NCBI GenBank assembly: GCA_964525185.1
Contig: CAZGFQ010000008.1
Coordinates: forward strand, 1-64,000
Direction: 5' to 3'
DNA: 64,000 bases
Source of the DNA: JABHGY01 sp964525185
GTDB taxonomy: Bacteria > Fidelibacterota > Marinisomatia > Marinisomatales > UBA1611
Below are positions 44,138 through 53,075 of this stretch, piece by piece. The position numbers were made by a program, and so were the translations under genes. The notes beneath the pieces are model-generated. The model was given only the letters and a program-made list of their open reading frames with translations. It was not told where the DNA came from and ran no database searches. Each line of letters opens with the position of its first letter. Within the stretch, counting starts at the first letter, position 1.

Positions 44138-44959
44138 TTAAAGTTTCAATATAGCCTGTTCAAACTTATCAGAAACGGCATAATAATCAGGAGACTCATC
44201 ACTTTTAAGGTTGATTATTTTGATTTTTTTCTTATGAGCTTTGATACCAGGTAATTTTAATAATTTTTCAGATATTTTATCTGAAGGTTTATCGAATATT
44301 ACTATTTTGTCAGCATATTGAGCTCCCACTTCGTATAGGTTAACCGTATCGCCTTTTGACGTTTTTGGAATATCTATCTCCGCAAGTTCAATATCAGATT
44401 TATTCATAATTGCATATTCATTGAAATCGTGAATAGCCATGACAGTTTTAATTTTTTTGTAGAATTCTTTTCCTTCGTAGAATTCTTTATATAACCCTGG
44501 AATAAATGCAGCCTGCCACCCATTACAAACAAAAATATCTGGAGTCCAAAATAAATGTGGTAAAGTTGCCAAAACAGCCTTGCCAAAGTAACCATAACGT
44601 TCTCCATTATCTGATAATGTACGTCCATTTTTAGATTTATATAATAAGTTTGTCAATGGTTTAAACCATTCATCGTCTTCTAAAAAATATATTTGAACTC
44701 TAGTCTTGGGAATGAATGCACTTTTTGCTGAAACAACCTGCGCATCTCCTCCAAAATCAAATGGTATTTCACGAAGTCTAATCACTTCACGAAGAATGTA
44801 CTTTCTTTCGCTAATAAAACCATATTTCGGTATTATAGTACGAATGTCATGTCCTTTTTCCTGCAATAGAAAAGGAACATTAGTTGAAAAATCTGCTATA
44901 GATGTTACGTTTGCGAACGGAATTATTTCCGTCGTTACATAAAATATTTTTTTTGCCAT
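44138..44959 (-). CDS. GT5-like half-length starch/glycogen synthase paralogue
   Basis: A 273-residue protein matching only the N-terminal Rossmann half of starch/glycogen synthase: IFYVTTEIIPFANVTSIADF, LLQEKGHDIRTIIPKYGFIS and PDIFVCNGWQAAFIPGLYK. The KTGGL motif that binds ADP-glucose in glycogen synthases is NVTSI here, and the C-terminal glycosyltransferase half is absent. Similar short GT5-like proteins exist in Bacteroidota-type genomes; their role is unknown and probably not glycogen synthesis. Confidence 0.7.
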   Translation of the reverse strand: MAKKIFYVTTEIIPFANVTSIADFSTNVPFLLQEKGHDIRTIIPKYGFISERKYILREVIRLREIPFDFGGDAQVVSAKSAFIPKTRVQIYFLEDDEWFKPLTNLLYKSKNGRTLSDNGERYGYFGKAVLATLPHLFWTPDIFVCNGWQAAFIPGLYKEFYEGKEFYKKIKTVMAIHDFNEYAIMNKSDIELAEIDIPKTSKGDTVNLYEVGAQYADKIVIFDKPSDKISEKLLKLPGIKAHKKKIKIINLKSDESPDYYAVSDKFEQAILKL

Positions 44960-44965
44960 ATTATC

Positions 44966-45787
44966 TTAATTAATTGAGAGTTGTTTTAAAGCATCTTTTG
45001 CTTTGGGGTAATATTCACTGCCTGGAAAATAATCGATTAACTTCTGAAACTCATTTCGAGCCTTATCTATATTCCCCATACTTTGATGACATAAACCTAG
45101 TTTTAGTTGAGTATCATCATCTTTATCTGTTCCCGGGAATGAAAACACTTTTTCAAACTCAATAACAGCTTGTTTGAAATTTTTCTTTGCATATAAACAT
45201 TCACCAAGCCAGTATTGGCTATTATCAGCCAAATCATTGGTTTGGTCGGCGGCTACTAATTCTCTAAAACCTGAGATTGCATCATCGAAATCTAAATTTT
45301 GAAAATGGCCTAAACTTTCCATATACTTCTTTTTGTATTCTGCCGCATTATATTTAGGCTCATTTACTAATGGTCTTCCCGATTTAAGATTAGCCATTTC
45401 ACTATAACTGTTTGTTAAAGTAACTATTTTATTTTCAACCATGACTAGCTTATTGAAAATTTCTAAGGATGTGCTATCTCTAAATTGAGCTTGGTTCTCA
45501 ATCATCATAATTTTATTATTCAGCGTATTGATTCGTTTCATTAAAACAAGTGTAATGGAATCCTGCTGCGCTTTTCCTTTTACTGCCTGTTTAAAAGCAG
45601 ACATTAATTCAGGTAATAAAATTTGATTATTTGTTTCAAGTGAATCGACCTGAACACGTACACGATCAATTTTGGCATTTAGGCGGCGCAATTCTCGGTC
45701 ATTAGATTTTTGACCAAATGCAGCGCTAATGAGCAAAATAAATGTAATGCTCCGAAATATTTTAAATAACATTATGGGTTTTTTCAT
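44966..45787 (-). CDS. CpoB/YbgF-like TPR protein
   Basis: A 273-residue protein from ATG 45787 (the frame extends to 45853 without support). A signal peptide (MLFKIFRSITFILLISAAFG) is followed by a coiled-coil region (RRLNAKIDRVRVQVDSLET) and C-terminal TPRs (LGHFQNLDFDDAISGFRELV, YWLGECLYAKKNFKQAVIEF, LKLGLCHQSMGNIDKARNEF). This layout matches CpoB/YbgF, the periplasmic Tol-Pal-associated protein, although no tol or pal gene is in the window. Confidence 0.75.
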   Translation of the reverse strand: MKKPIMLFKIFRSITFILLISAAFGQKSNDRELRRLNAKIDRVRVQVDSLETNNQILLPELMSAFKQAVKGKAQQDSITLVLMKRINTLNNKIMMIENQAQFRDSTSLEIFNKLVMVENKIVTLTNSYSEMANLKSGRPLVNEPKYNAAEYKKKYMESLGHFQNLDFDDAISGFRELVAADQTNDLADNSQYWLGECLYAKKNFKQAVIEFEKVFSFPGTDKDDDTQLKLGLCHQSMGNIDKARNEFQKLIDYFPGSEYYPKAKDALKQLSIN

Positions 45788-45862
45788 AAATAGGGTCCGA
45801 TTGTGATTAAAAAAATCGAAAGGGAATTTAACCCTTTCTCTAAAAAACAACAATAAATCAAT

Positions 45863-47092
45863 TTAGGTAGAATGATTTTTGCTAAGATTCATTACTAGGC
45901 CAACCATTATGAATGATGAAAGTAAAAAACTCCCACCTGCAGATATAAATGGTAGAGGCAATCCTTTTACTGGTATTAGGCCTACTGTCATGGCTGTATT
46001 TACGAATACATGAGATATAAATATGGTTGCTATTCCTATTAAAACTAGCGCAGAAAACCTATCATTAGAGAAAGCAGAAAATTTTATTGTTTTGATTATT
46101 AATAGAGCGAACAGGCCTAAAATGATGGCAATTGCAATAAATCCTAATTCTTCCCCAATAACAGATAAAATAAAATCAGATTCCTGAACTGGAAGAAATT
46201 TTAGATGAGTTTGTGTTCCTTCTCGCCAGCCTTTCCCTAATAATCCACCTGATCCAATAGCAGTAATACTTTGTATTATTTGATAGGCTGCACCATATGG
46301 GTCTTTATTTGGGTCAAAAAGAGTTAATACTCTTTTTTGCTGATACGGTTGTAAAGAATTCCAGAGGATTGGGGATAATAAACCCAAAAATATGTTGGAA
46401 AAATAAAGCCCAATTCCTATAATCAATTTTGGTTTAGACATGTAGAGTATGATACCTAATGATATCCCCCATACGGTAAAGGAAAATGAATTAAATCCTG
46501 TTAAAACACTTAACAATGGCGCTATGAGTAAAAACAAATGGTATGGTCTGGCTCCTGCCCAATATAAAATAGGGAAAACAGGCGTTATCATGACTACGGC
46601 TGTCCCTAAATCTGGTTGTTTTAAAACGATTGCTGTTGGAAGCAATACAATTAAAAATGGAATGATAAGTGACGTCAAGTATTTCATTGACTTATTTGAC
46701 TGATCCGAGAGGTATCTAGCCATTGCAATAATAGTTATAATTTTGACAAATTCAGATGGTTGTATAGCAAATGGCAGCCCCAAAGAAATCCATCTATGTG
46801 TACCAGCTCTCAAAGGAAGTGCATATGGAATTAATACTGCAATTATTCCTAATAAATAGATGCCATAAGCATATTTATGAATAAATGTTTTTGGTGTATG
46901 AATAACTACAAAAAACAACAGAAGAGCAGGAAGAATAAATATTCCTTGTTTATAAAAAGTGTTATTCAATCCAGGATCTTGTTGGTGAGATATGCTGAAT
47001 AGAGTCATCATACCTATAAGCAACAAAATAATGGAAATAGTAAAATATCCCCATGGTAATTCATTTATTTTTCTATTTAAATTAAAATTCAT
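45863..47092 (-). CDS. rodA: RodA peptidoglycan polymerase (SEDS)
   Basis: A 409-residue SEDS-family membrane protein: WISLGLPFAIQPSEFVKI, QPDLGTAVVMI and GLIPVKGLPLPFISAGGSFLLSS are hallmark segments; about ten transmembrane helices are visible. RodA polymerises glycan strands for cell elongation with PBP2. It overlaps mrdA by 11 nt. Confidence 0.94.
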   Translation of the reverse strand: MNFNLNRKINELPWGYFTISIILLLIGMMTLFSISHQQDPGLNNTFYKQGIFILPALLLFFVVIHTPKTFIHKYAYGIYLLGIIAVLIPYALPLRAGTHRWISLGLPFAIQPSEFVKIITIIAMARYLSDQSNKSMKYLTSLIIPFLIVLLPTAIVLKQPDLGTAVVMITPVFPILYWAGARPYHLFLLIAPLLSVLTGFNSFSFTVWGISLGIILYMSKPKLIIGIGLYFSNIFLGLLSPILWNSLQPYQQKRVLTLFDPNKDPYGAAYQIIQSITAIGSGGLLGKGWREGTQTHLKFLPVQESDFILSVIGEELGFIAIAIILGLFALLIIKTIKFSAFSNDRFSALVLIGIATIFISHVFVNTAMTVGLIPVKGLPLPFISAGGSFLLSSFIMVGLVMNLSKNHST

Positions 47093-48860
47093 GATCCATT
47101 AAAATTGTGCTCGAAACATTAAATATATAATCGAATATTTTGGAAGCAATCGGTGCAGCTACATTTCCTCCAGATCCCGAGTTCTCTAATAAAATTGAAA
47201 CACTATAAGTTTCATTTTTACGTTTTGCAAACCCCACAAACCAAGCATGTGTTTTTCCGTGGGGATTTTCTGCTGATCCAGTTTTACCATATATTTGCAC
47301 ATCTGTATTATTTATCAGTGCTTTTTTCCCGGTACCATTTTCACCGTTAACAACTTCAAACATGCTGGAAGTAATATAATCCCAACTATGTTCATCAATT
47401 TCTACAGAATAAGTACTGAGTGTTTTTTCAGATGAAATATTAAAATGTAGGCTGGGGGATTTTCCTTTTGTTGCTAATATATTGATATATTTAGCCACTT
47501 GTATTGGTGTAACTAACAGTTCACCTTGCCCGATACCTAAGTTCAGTAAAACTCCTCTACTCCAACCATATTTCCCATATCTTTTTGTAAAATAATCTTT
47601 TGTAGGTACAACGCCACTTAATTCAATTGGCAAATCCAGATTAGTTATACTCCCAAATCCAAAAGTTGAAAACCATTTTGCAAGGTGATCCACTTCTACA
47701 TGTTGAATTGTTTTATAAAAATAGACATCGCAAGATTGAGTTAATGCTTCTTTTAGATCTACATCGCCATGTCCTGTTTCTTGCCAGCATCCAAATAATC
47801 TATCTCCAAACTGATAAAACCCAGCGCAGTTAAGTTTCGCATTGGGGTCAAATCCTTGGTTTTCCATTAAAGCAAACGCAGAAATCATTTTTACAATTGA
47901 ACCAGGCTGATAAAGCCCCTGCACTAATCTGTTCAATAATGGGTTATTAGGATTTTCGATAACTCTTTTCCATTCATTCGGAGAAATAACACCAGAAAAT
48001 AAATCTGGTTCATAAATCGGGGCGCTCACGGCAGCAATGATTTCTCCTGTTTTTGAATTCGATACTATAGCAGTTCCCTTTTTTTCAATAAATATGTCCT
48101 CAATATGTTTTTGAAGTCCTAAATCCAAGGATGTTATAATATTATTACCCGGTTCAGGGTTGATTTTTTCTAGGTTTAAAACATGCCCCACTTCTCGACC
48201 GTGCGCATCTACTTCTAAATACTTAACACCGCTTTTACCTTTCAATTCTTTTTCAAATTGTTTTTCCATTCCAGCCCACCCTAATAAATCACCGATTTCA
48301 TAATCAGTTGCATTTTCGAGTTTATTTCGAGAGTTTTGATCAACTACTTTCACATATCCTAAAATATGCGACAATTTCGAATGGCTTGGGTAAAATCTTT
48401 CAGGGTATTGGGAATATGAAATTCCCGGCAAAATTCGTTTATTTTCTTCGAGTTTACTAATTTGATCAAATGACAAATCTTTAGCCAATCGAGCTGGAAC
48501 AAATTGTCCCCTTCTATATTTTAAATAATTTTTGGTTAATATGCTGGAATCAATTTTCACAAGGTTGGCTAATATTCCCATTTCTTTAGGTCTATCTTTC
48601 ATTTCACCTGGAACAGCGGTTAAAATATATGTAGGGTAATTATCAACAATTATTCGCCCATTACGGTCGAGAATTAAACCGCGTGGTGCTGGTATCGTAA
48701 CTGTCCGTATTCGATTATTATCTGCTTTTGTTTTGTATTTATTGTTATTTACAATTTGTAAAAAAAAATAGCGTCCGAGTAAGATGAGTAGCAATGAAAC
48801 AGTGACTCCAATTGCTACCCATAATTGGCGAATTGTTACAGTATTTTCTGCTTTTAGCAT
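47082..48860 (-). CDS. mrdA: Penicillin-binding protein 2 (MrdA)
   Basis: A 592-residue class B transpeptidase. An N-terminal transmembrane helix precedes the dimerisation domain (PAPRGLILDRNGRIIVDNYP) and the transpeptidase with SxxK in YQPGSIVKM (around residue 320), the SxN-type motif in SCDVYF and KTG in YGKTGSAENPHGKTH. It cross-links peptidoglycan made by RodA, whose gene follows directly. Confidence 0.95.
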   Translation of the reverse strand: MLKAENTVTIRQLWVAIGVTVSLLLILLGRYFFLQIVNNNKYKTKADNNRIRTVTIPAPRGLILDRNGRIIVDNYPTYILTAVPGEMKDRPKEMGILANLVKIDSSILTKNYLKYRRGQFVPARLAKDLSFDQISKLEENKRILPGISYSQYPERFYPSHSKLSHILGYVKVVDQNSRNKLENATDYEIGDLLGWAGMEKQFEKELKGKSGVKYLEVDAHGREVGHVLNLEKINPEPGNNIITSLDLGLQKHIEDIFIEKKGTAIVSNSKTGEIIAAVSAPIYEPDLFSGVISPNEWKRVIENPNNPLLNRLVQGLYQPGSIVKMISAFALMENQGFDPNAKLNCAGFYQFGDRLFGCWQETGHGDVDLKEALTQSCDVYFYKTIQHVEVDHLAKWFSTFGFGSITNLDLPIELSGVVPTKDYFTKRYGKYGWSRGVLLNLGIGQGELLVTPIQVAKYINILATKGKSPSLHFNISSEKTLSTYSVEIDEHSWDYITSSMFEVVNGENGTGKKALINNTDVQIYGKTGSAENPHGKTHAWFVGFAKRKNETYSVSILLENSGSGGNVAAPIASKIFDYIFNVSSTILMDHEF

Positions 48861-48862
48861 AC

Positions 48863-49342
48863 CTAATCTTGATGAGGGTTCACATTATAGATAGGTTGTA
48901 AAATCAGCATAAATCCTAAAGTGTAGGCTGTTGTTGAAAACCACTTTATAGAGAATAGAATTATATCACTCATTAGGATCGTCTGATATCGAACCAATGT
49001 AAAAATAAGAAAATGAAAAAAAAGAATGGCAATCCATGAAGCTGTATAATAATAGTGATTTAAGTTGTCACTTTTTATTTGCAAAATTCCTGTAATGTAG
49101 GCTGTTATAGAATATGTTAATGGTGTAAGACCAAAGTAGGAGGATACACCTGCAAGGTCTACAAATATTCCCAAAATAAAACCAATAATTACACCTTGAA
49201 ACCTCCCCTGACGTAAAGCGATATACATAATGTATATAATTGGAAAATCAGGGCGAATTGTACTTATGGATAAAATTTCACTTAATAGAAATTGCAAGAA
49301 AAAAACAGCGATAGATGGCAATATATATTTAATTAAAATCAT
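48863..49342 (-). CDS. mreD: Rod shape-determining protein MreD
   Basis: A 159-residue hydrophobic protein with about five transmembrane segments and the MreD-type region RPDFPIIYIMYIALRQGRFQGVIIGFILGI. It lies between mreC and mrdA in the standard cell-shape order and overlaps the end of mreC by 14 nt. Confidence 0.88.
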   Translation of the reverse strand: MILIKYILPSIAVFFLQFLLSEILSISTIRPDFPIIYIMYIALRQGRFQGVIIGFILGIFVDLAGVSSYFGLTPLTYSITAYITGILQIKSDNLNHYYYTASWIAILFFHFLIFTLVRYQTILMSDIILFSIKWFSTTAYTLGFMLILQPIYNVNPHQD

Positions 49343-50135
49343 TTGGCTCTTCTTTTGTAATTACAAATAAATATTGAAGTCCGCCCAGATCACTATGAAT
49401 TTGAACATGAACTGATTTTTGCGAACTCCATCTTTCGTCAAATACAGCTACAACTTTCCCCACAGGAAGCCCGCCAGGATAAATGTTACTAAATCCAGAT
49501 GTTACAACGGTATCATCAATTTCAATTTTAACATTTTTCGGAACTTCATTTACGACACAGTAATTCGTATGTAGCCATTGTAAAATGCCTGTTGCACCGC
49601 TTGGAAGCATTTTAACACTTAGCCTATAATTTAGGTCTGACATTAATTGAACTATACAGGAATTGGACCCTACTTCAATGACTTTGCCTACTACACCATT
49701 TGATGTTAATGCAGGTTGGTTTATTTTTACACCATCCGCCGTACCTACATTTATAGAAACAGACAATAGGTTTGGGTGCATTCCTTTGTTAATGACTTTT
49801 GCTGGTAATATATTTAATTCTGTATCCTCTTTAAAATTTAACATCGTTTTTAAATCAGAATTTTCATGGGCCATGGCAGACATTTTTTCTACCTGAAGTG
49901 TGAGTAAAAATATCCTTTCTTTCAAAAGTTTATTTTCTTCTTCCACCACAAACATTGACTTAGTCCAAGAAACAGGAGAATATATTATATTAAAAACATG
50001 TAATGCCGCCCCTCTAACGACCAACATTTTCGGAGAATTATTTGATAGTAAAAAAGTTATTGATATTATAAATGAAAGGAAAAAAGCGACATGGTCTTTA
50101 TGACGGACAAGTGCAATGTAAAAGTTGCGCATCAA
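49329..50135 (-). CDS. mreC: Rod shape-determining protein MreC
   Basis: A 268-residue protein with an N-terminal transmembrane helix, a coiled coil (EEENKLLKERIFLLTLQVEKM) and the beta-rich MreC domain (PALTSNGVVGKVIEVGSNSCIVQLMSD, GATGILQWL, VVTSGFSNIYPGGLPVGKV). It links MreB filaments to PBP2 and follows mreB within 6 nt. Confidence 0.94.
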   Translation of the reverse strand: MMRNFYIALVRHKDHVAFFLSFIISITFLLSNNSPKMLVVRGAALHVFNIIYSPVSWTKSMFVVEEENKLLKERIFLLTLQVEKMSAMAHENSDLKTMLNFKEDTELNILPAKVINKGMHPNLLSVSINVGTADGVKINQPALTSNGVVGKVIEVGSNSCIVQLMSDLNYRLSVKMLPSGATGILQWLHTNYCVVNEVPKNVKIEIDDTVVTSGFSNIYPGGLPVGKVVAVFDERWSSQKSVHVQIHSDLGGLQYLFVITKEEPNDFN

Positions 50136-50141
50136 TCACCG

Positions 50142-51176
50142 TTATAATAAAACTTCTTCGTATTTTTTCAAATTTTCAAGAACCATACCCGTACCACGAA
50201 CGACAGATAATAAAGGTTCTTCTGCAACATTGACTGGGATATTTGTTCTTTCTCTGATAATTTGATCAATACCGCGGAGAAGACTTCCACCTCCAGCTAA
50301 AATAATTCCTCTTTCTAATATATCAGCTGCAAGTTCAGGTGGAGTATGTTCTAAAGCGCGCTTCACTGCTTCTACTATATTGTTAACTGGATCTTTAAGT
50401 GCTTGACGAATTTCATCTGCAGATACTTCAATTGTTTTTGGAATTCCAGAAACAAGGTCTCTTCCCTTTACCGCAATAGTATCAGCATTGTTATTCCGCA
50501 TAGCCGAACCAACTGATTTTTTTATATATTCACTCATTGCAATACCGATTTCTAATTTATGCTCGTTTCGGAACCATTGAAGAACCGCTTCATCCATTTC
50601 ATCGCCAGCAATACGAATAGTCTCTTTAGTTACGACGCCATTTAAAGATATAACTGCTATTTCGGTTGTTCCTCCACCTATATCAACAATAATATTACCT
50701 ATTGGTCTACTAATATCTAACCCAATACCAATTGCAGCAGCAACAGGTTCTTCAATTAAATAAACTTCTTTCGCATTTGCCCGTTCACCTGAATCCTTCA
50801 CAGCTCTTCGTTCGACTTCTGTTACTCCAGAAGGAACGCATATAACCATCCTAGGGCGCGCCAAACGGTTTAAATTTATTTTCCTAATAAAACCTTGGAG
50901 CATACCGTCTGTCATCTTGAAGTCAGCAATAACACCATCTTGTAAGGGCCTAACTGTTTCAATTTCCCTGTGAGTTCTCCCAACCATTTGCTTCGCTTCT
51001 TTTCCAACCGCTACAATTTTATCATTATGCACAGAACGAGCCACGACAGATGGCTCGTTGATGACAATTCCTTTTCCCCTTAGCCAAATCAATGTGTTGG
51101 CAGTACCTAAATCAATGGCTATGTCTCCATAGTTCCAATTCAAAATATTAGGGAGTTTGTTTTTGGGTGACATCAA
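50142..51176 (-). CDS. mreB: Rod shape-determining actin homologue MreB
   Basis: A 344-residue actin-like ATPase: IAIDLGTANTLIWLRGKGIVINEPSVVA, VCVPSGVTEVERRAV, IVDIGGGTTEIAVISL and GIILAGGGSLLRGID. Its filaments orient the RodA-PBP2 elongation machine encoded downstream. Confidence 0.97.
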   Translation of the reverse strand: MMSPKNKLPNILNWNYGDIAIDLGTANTLIWLRGKGIVINEPSVVARSVHNDKIVAVGKEAKQMVGRTHREIETVRPLQDGVIADFKMTDGMLQGFIRKINLNRLARPRMVICVPSGVTEVERRAVKDSGERANAKEVYLIEEPVAAAIGIGLDISRPIGNIIVDIGGGTTEIAVISLNGVVTKETIRIAGDEMDEAVLQWFRNEHKLEIGIAMSEYIKKSVGSAMRNNNADTIAVKGRDLVSGIPKTIEVSADEIRQALKDPVNNIVEAVKRALEHTPPELAADILERGIILAGGGSLLRGIDQIIRERTNIPVNVAEEPLLSVVRGTGMVLENLKKYEEVLL

Positions 51177-51195
51177 ATTAATTCCTAATAGTTTA

Positions 51196-51870
51196 CTAAC
51201 TGTTGGTTTGGCTCAGAATTTCTTTGGCTGAATCTTTTAGTTTATCATTAGCAAATTCTTGATCTACAATGTCTTGTGCGATCAATTGGGCATTTTCTAT
51301 GTTACCCTGAGATAATTCTAAATGTGCTATATAAAGAGCCAATTCATTTTTTTGATATGACAAGGTTGATTTTGACTTTCCTTTTGTATAAAGTGCAATA
51401 GCTTCTTTAACTGCATTTTCTTTCAATGCAATTTCTGCTAACATAACATATGTTGGCGGGACAAGAGCAGGCACAGATGACGATTTTGCAAATAGCATTA
51501 ACTGAGTTTTCGCATCTGCAAAATTCTTTTGTTCAAAATATATTTTCCCAATATAATAATAGGCTATTTCTCCGGAATCTGTATTTGGATATTTTTGAAT
51601 TATTGATTCAAACTGAACAATTGCATTATCCGTATCACCTTTTTCAGTAGCAACTAACGCTTGGCTTAATACTGAGTTAGCTTCAATATTTTTTGTTTCG
51701 TTGCTATTTGAAATGAATTGATACCCAAAAAATATAACTAATAAAGCAGCGGCAATTTGGAATATTTTTTGACGATTAGCTTCGAAATAGGCTTCAGCTT
51801 TATCTACTTTTTCTAAGAAAGGATCTTGTTTAATATCTTTTTTTGTAAATTTTTTCTTTGGTTTTAACAT
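51196..51870 (-). CDS. TPR membrane protein, YfgM-like
   Basis: A 224-residue protein with a basic cytoplasmic start, one transmembrane helix (IFQIAAALLVIFFGYQF) and periplasmic TPR repeats (ALVATEKGDTDNAIVQFESI, AYYYIGKIYFEQKNFADAKT, MLAEIALKENAVKEAIALYT). This architecture matches the YfgM/PF09976 group, associated in other bacteria with the secretion machinery and periplasmic chaperones. It is the first gene upstream of mreB. Confidence 0.75.
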   Translation of the reverse strand: MLKPKKKFTKKDIKQDPFLEKVDKAEAYFEANRQKIFQIAAALLVIFFGYQFISNSNETKNIEANSVLSQALVATEKGDTDNAIVQFESIIQKYPNTDSGEIAYYYIGKIYFEQKNFADAKTQLMLFAKSSSVPALVPPTYVMLAEIALKENAVKEAIALYTKGKSKSTLSYQKNELALYIAHLELSQGNIENAQLIAQDIVDQEFANDKLKDSAKEILSQTNS

Positions 51871-51900
51871 AATGTCCTCAAATCATATAAATTGGTTGTG

Positions 51901-51972
51901 TACCCTCGGTAGGAGTCGAACCTACATCTAATCCTTAGGAGGGATTTGTTCTATCCGTTGAACTACGAAGGC
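51901..51972 (-). tRNA. tRNA-Arg (anticodon CCT)
   Basis: A 72-nt cloverleaf on the minus strand: acceptor GCCTTCG/CGAGGGT, anticodon stem AATCC/GGATT with loop CTCCTAA (anticodon CCT) and T-loop TTCGACT. It lies between gpsA and the YfgM-like gene. CCA is not encoded. Confidence 0.92.
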
Positions 51973-52037
51973 AATCACAGAAATTACCAATAAAATTTCC
52001 CGTAAAAAAGAAGGATGGTGAAAATACTTTCATATTT

Positions 52038-53039
52038 TTAGTTTTCTGATATTAGTCCTCGTGTCATCAAGTTTGTTACAGCTTGTTTAGGATCTTCATT
52101 TTTAAATAAGATATTATAAACAGCTTCAGAAATAGGCATTTCTATATCGTATTTCATTTTGAGTTGATGAACAGATTTAGCCATTTTTACTCCTTCTGCC
52201 ACCATGTTCATACCATCAAGGATTTGCTGAAGGCTTTGTCCTTGTCCAATTTTTTCCCCAACAAACCGATTCCTAGAATGTTTACTCAAGCACGTAACTA
52301 TAACATCACCAATACCACTTAAACCTTGAAATGTTTCTCGCTTCGCGCCCATTGCAACACCGAGACGTGTCATTTCAAACATCCCGCGAGTCATTAATGC
52401 AGCCTTTGTATTATCACCAAAGCCAATTCCATCACATATTCCTGCAGCAATAGCAAAAACATTTTTTAACGAGCCACCTAGCTCAACTCCTAGAATATCA
52501 GTGTTAGAATAAAGCCTTAATGTGGGAGAAGAAAAAAGTTGTTGGACATTTTTAGCTTTAGCTTCATCAATACATGCCGAAACTAAAGTGGTTGGCATTT
52601 CTAGCGCTACTTCTTCTGCATGACTAGGGCCATAAAGTGTTACAATATTGTTATCATCAACCTTACCCGCATCTTTCACAACTTGACTCATAGTTAATAA
52701 TGAATCGTTCTCAATACCTTTAGAAAGGATGACAAAGGTTTGATTCGATAATCCCATATCAAATAATTTTTTCATCAAATCACGTACAAAATGAGATGGG
52801 ATTGCAATAACAATATAGTCTGAGTCTAAAATGTTTTCGTTTAATTCAGATGTTAATCGTATGTTTGGATTTAGTGTTAATTCAACAATAAATGGATGGG
52901 TATAAGATTCTTGGATTTGGGCAATTTCTGAATCAAATTTGCTCCATAAAATCACATTGTGACCAATCTCAGCTAAATGGTGAGCAATAGTCGCACCCCA
53001 TGAGCCCGCTCCAAGAACTGCTATTTTTTTCTGTTTAAT
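52038..53039 (-). CDS. gpsA: Glycerol-3-phosphate dehydrogenase, probable ATT start
   Basis: NAD(P)-dependent sn-glycerol-3-phosphate dehydrogenase of phospholipid synthesis. From the first ATG, GTG or TTG the frame begins only at MILWSKF (52955) and lacks the nucleotide-binding start. Upstream, in frame, lies KKIAVLGAGSWGATIAHHLA, the essential GxGxxG Rossmann motif, preceded by ATT (53037-53039) with AGAG nearby and a stop (TAG) further up. Initiation at ATT gives 333 residues, the family's usual length. The catalytic region GGSLKNVFAIAAGICDGIGFGDNTKAAL is intact. Confidence 0.88.
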   Translation of the reverse strand: MKQKKIAVLGAGSWGATIAHHLAEIGHNVILWSKFDSEIAQIQESYTHPFIVELTLNPNIRLTSELNENILDSDYIVIAIPSHFVRDLMKKLFDMGLSNQTFVILSKGIENDSLLTMSQVVKDAGKVDDNNIVTLYGPSHAEEVALEMPTTLVSACIDEAKAKNVQQLFSSPTLRLYSNTDILGVELGGSLKNVFAIAAGICDGIGFGDNTKAALMTRGMFEMTRLGVAMGAKRETFQGLSGIGDVIVTCLSKHSRNRFVGEKIGQGQSLQQILDGMNMVAEGVKMAKSVHQLKMKYDIEMPISEAVYNILFKNEDPKQAVTNLMTRGLISEN

Positions 53040-53075
53040 GATATTCTCTAATAGTAAATGCTATATAAACAAAAT

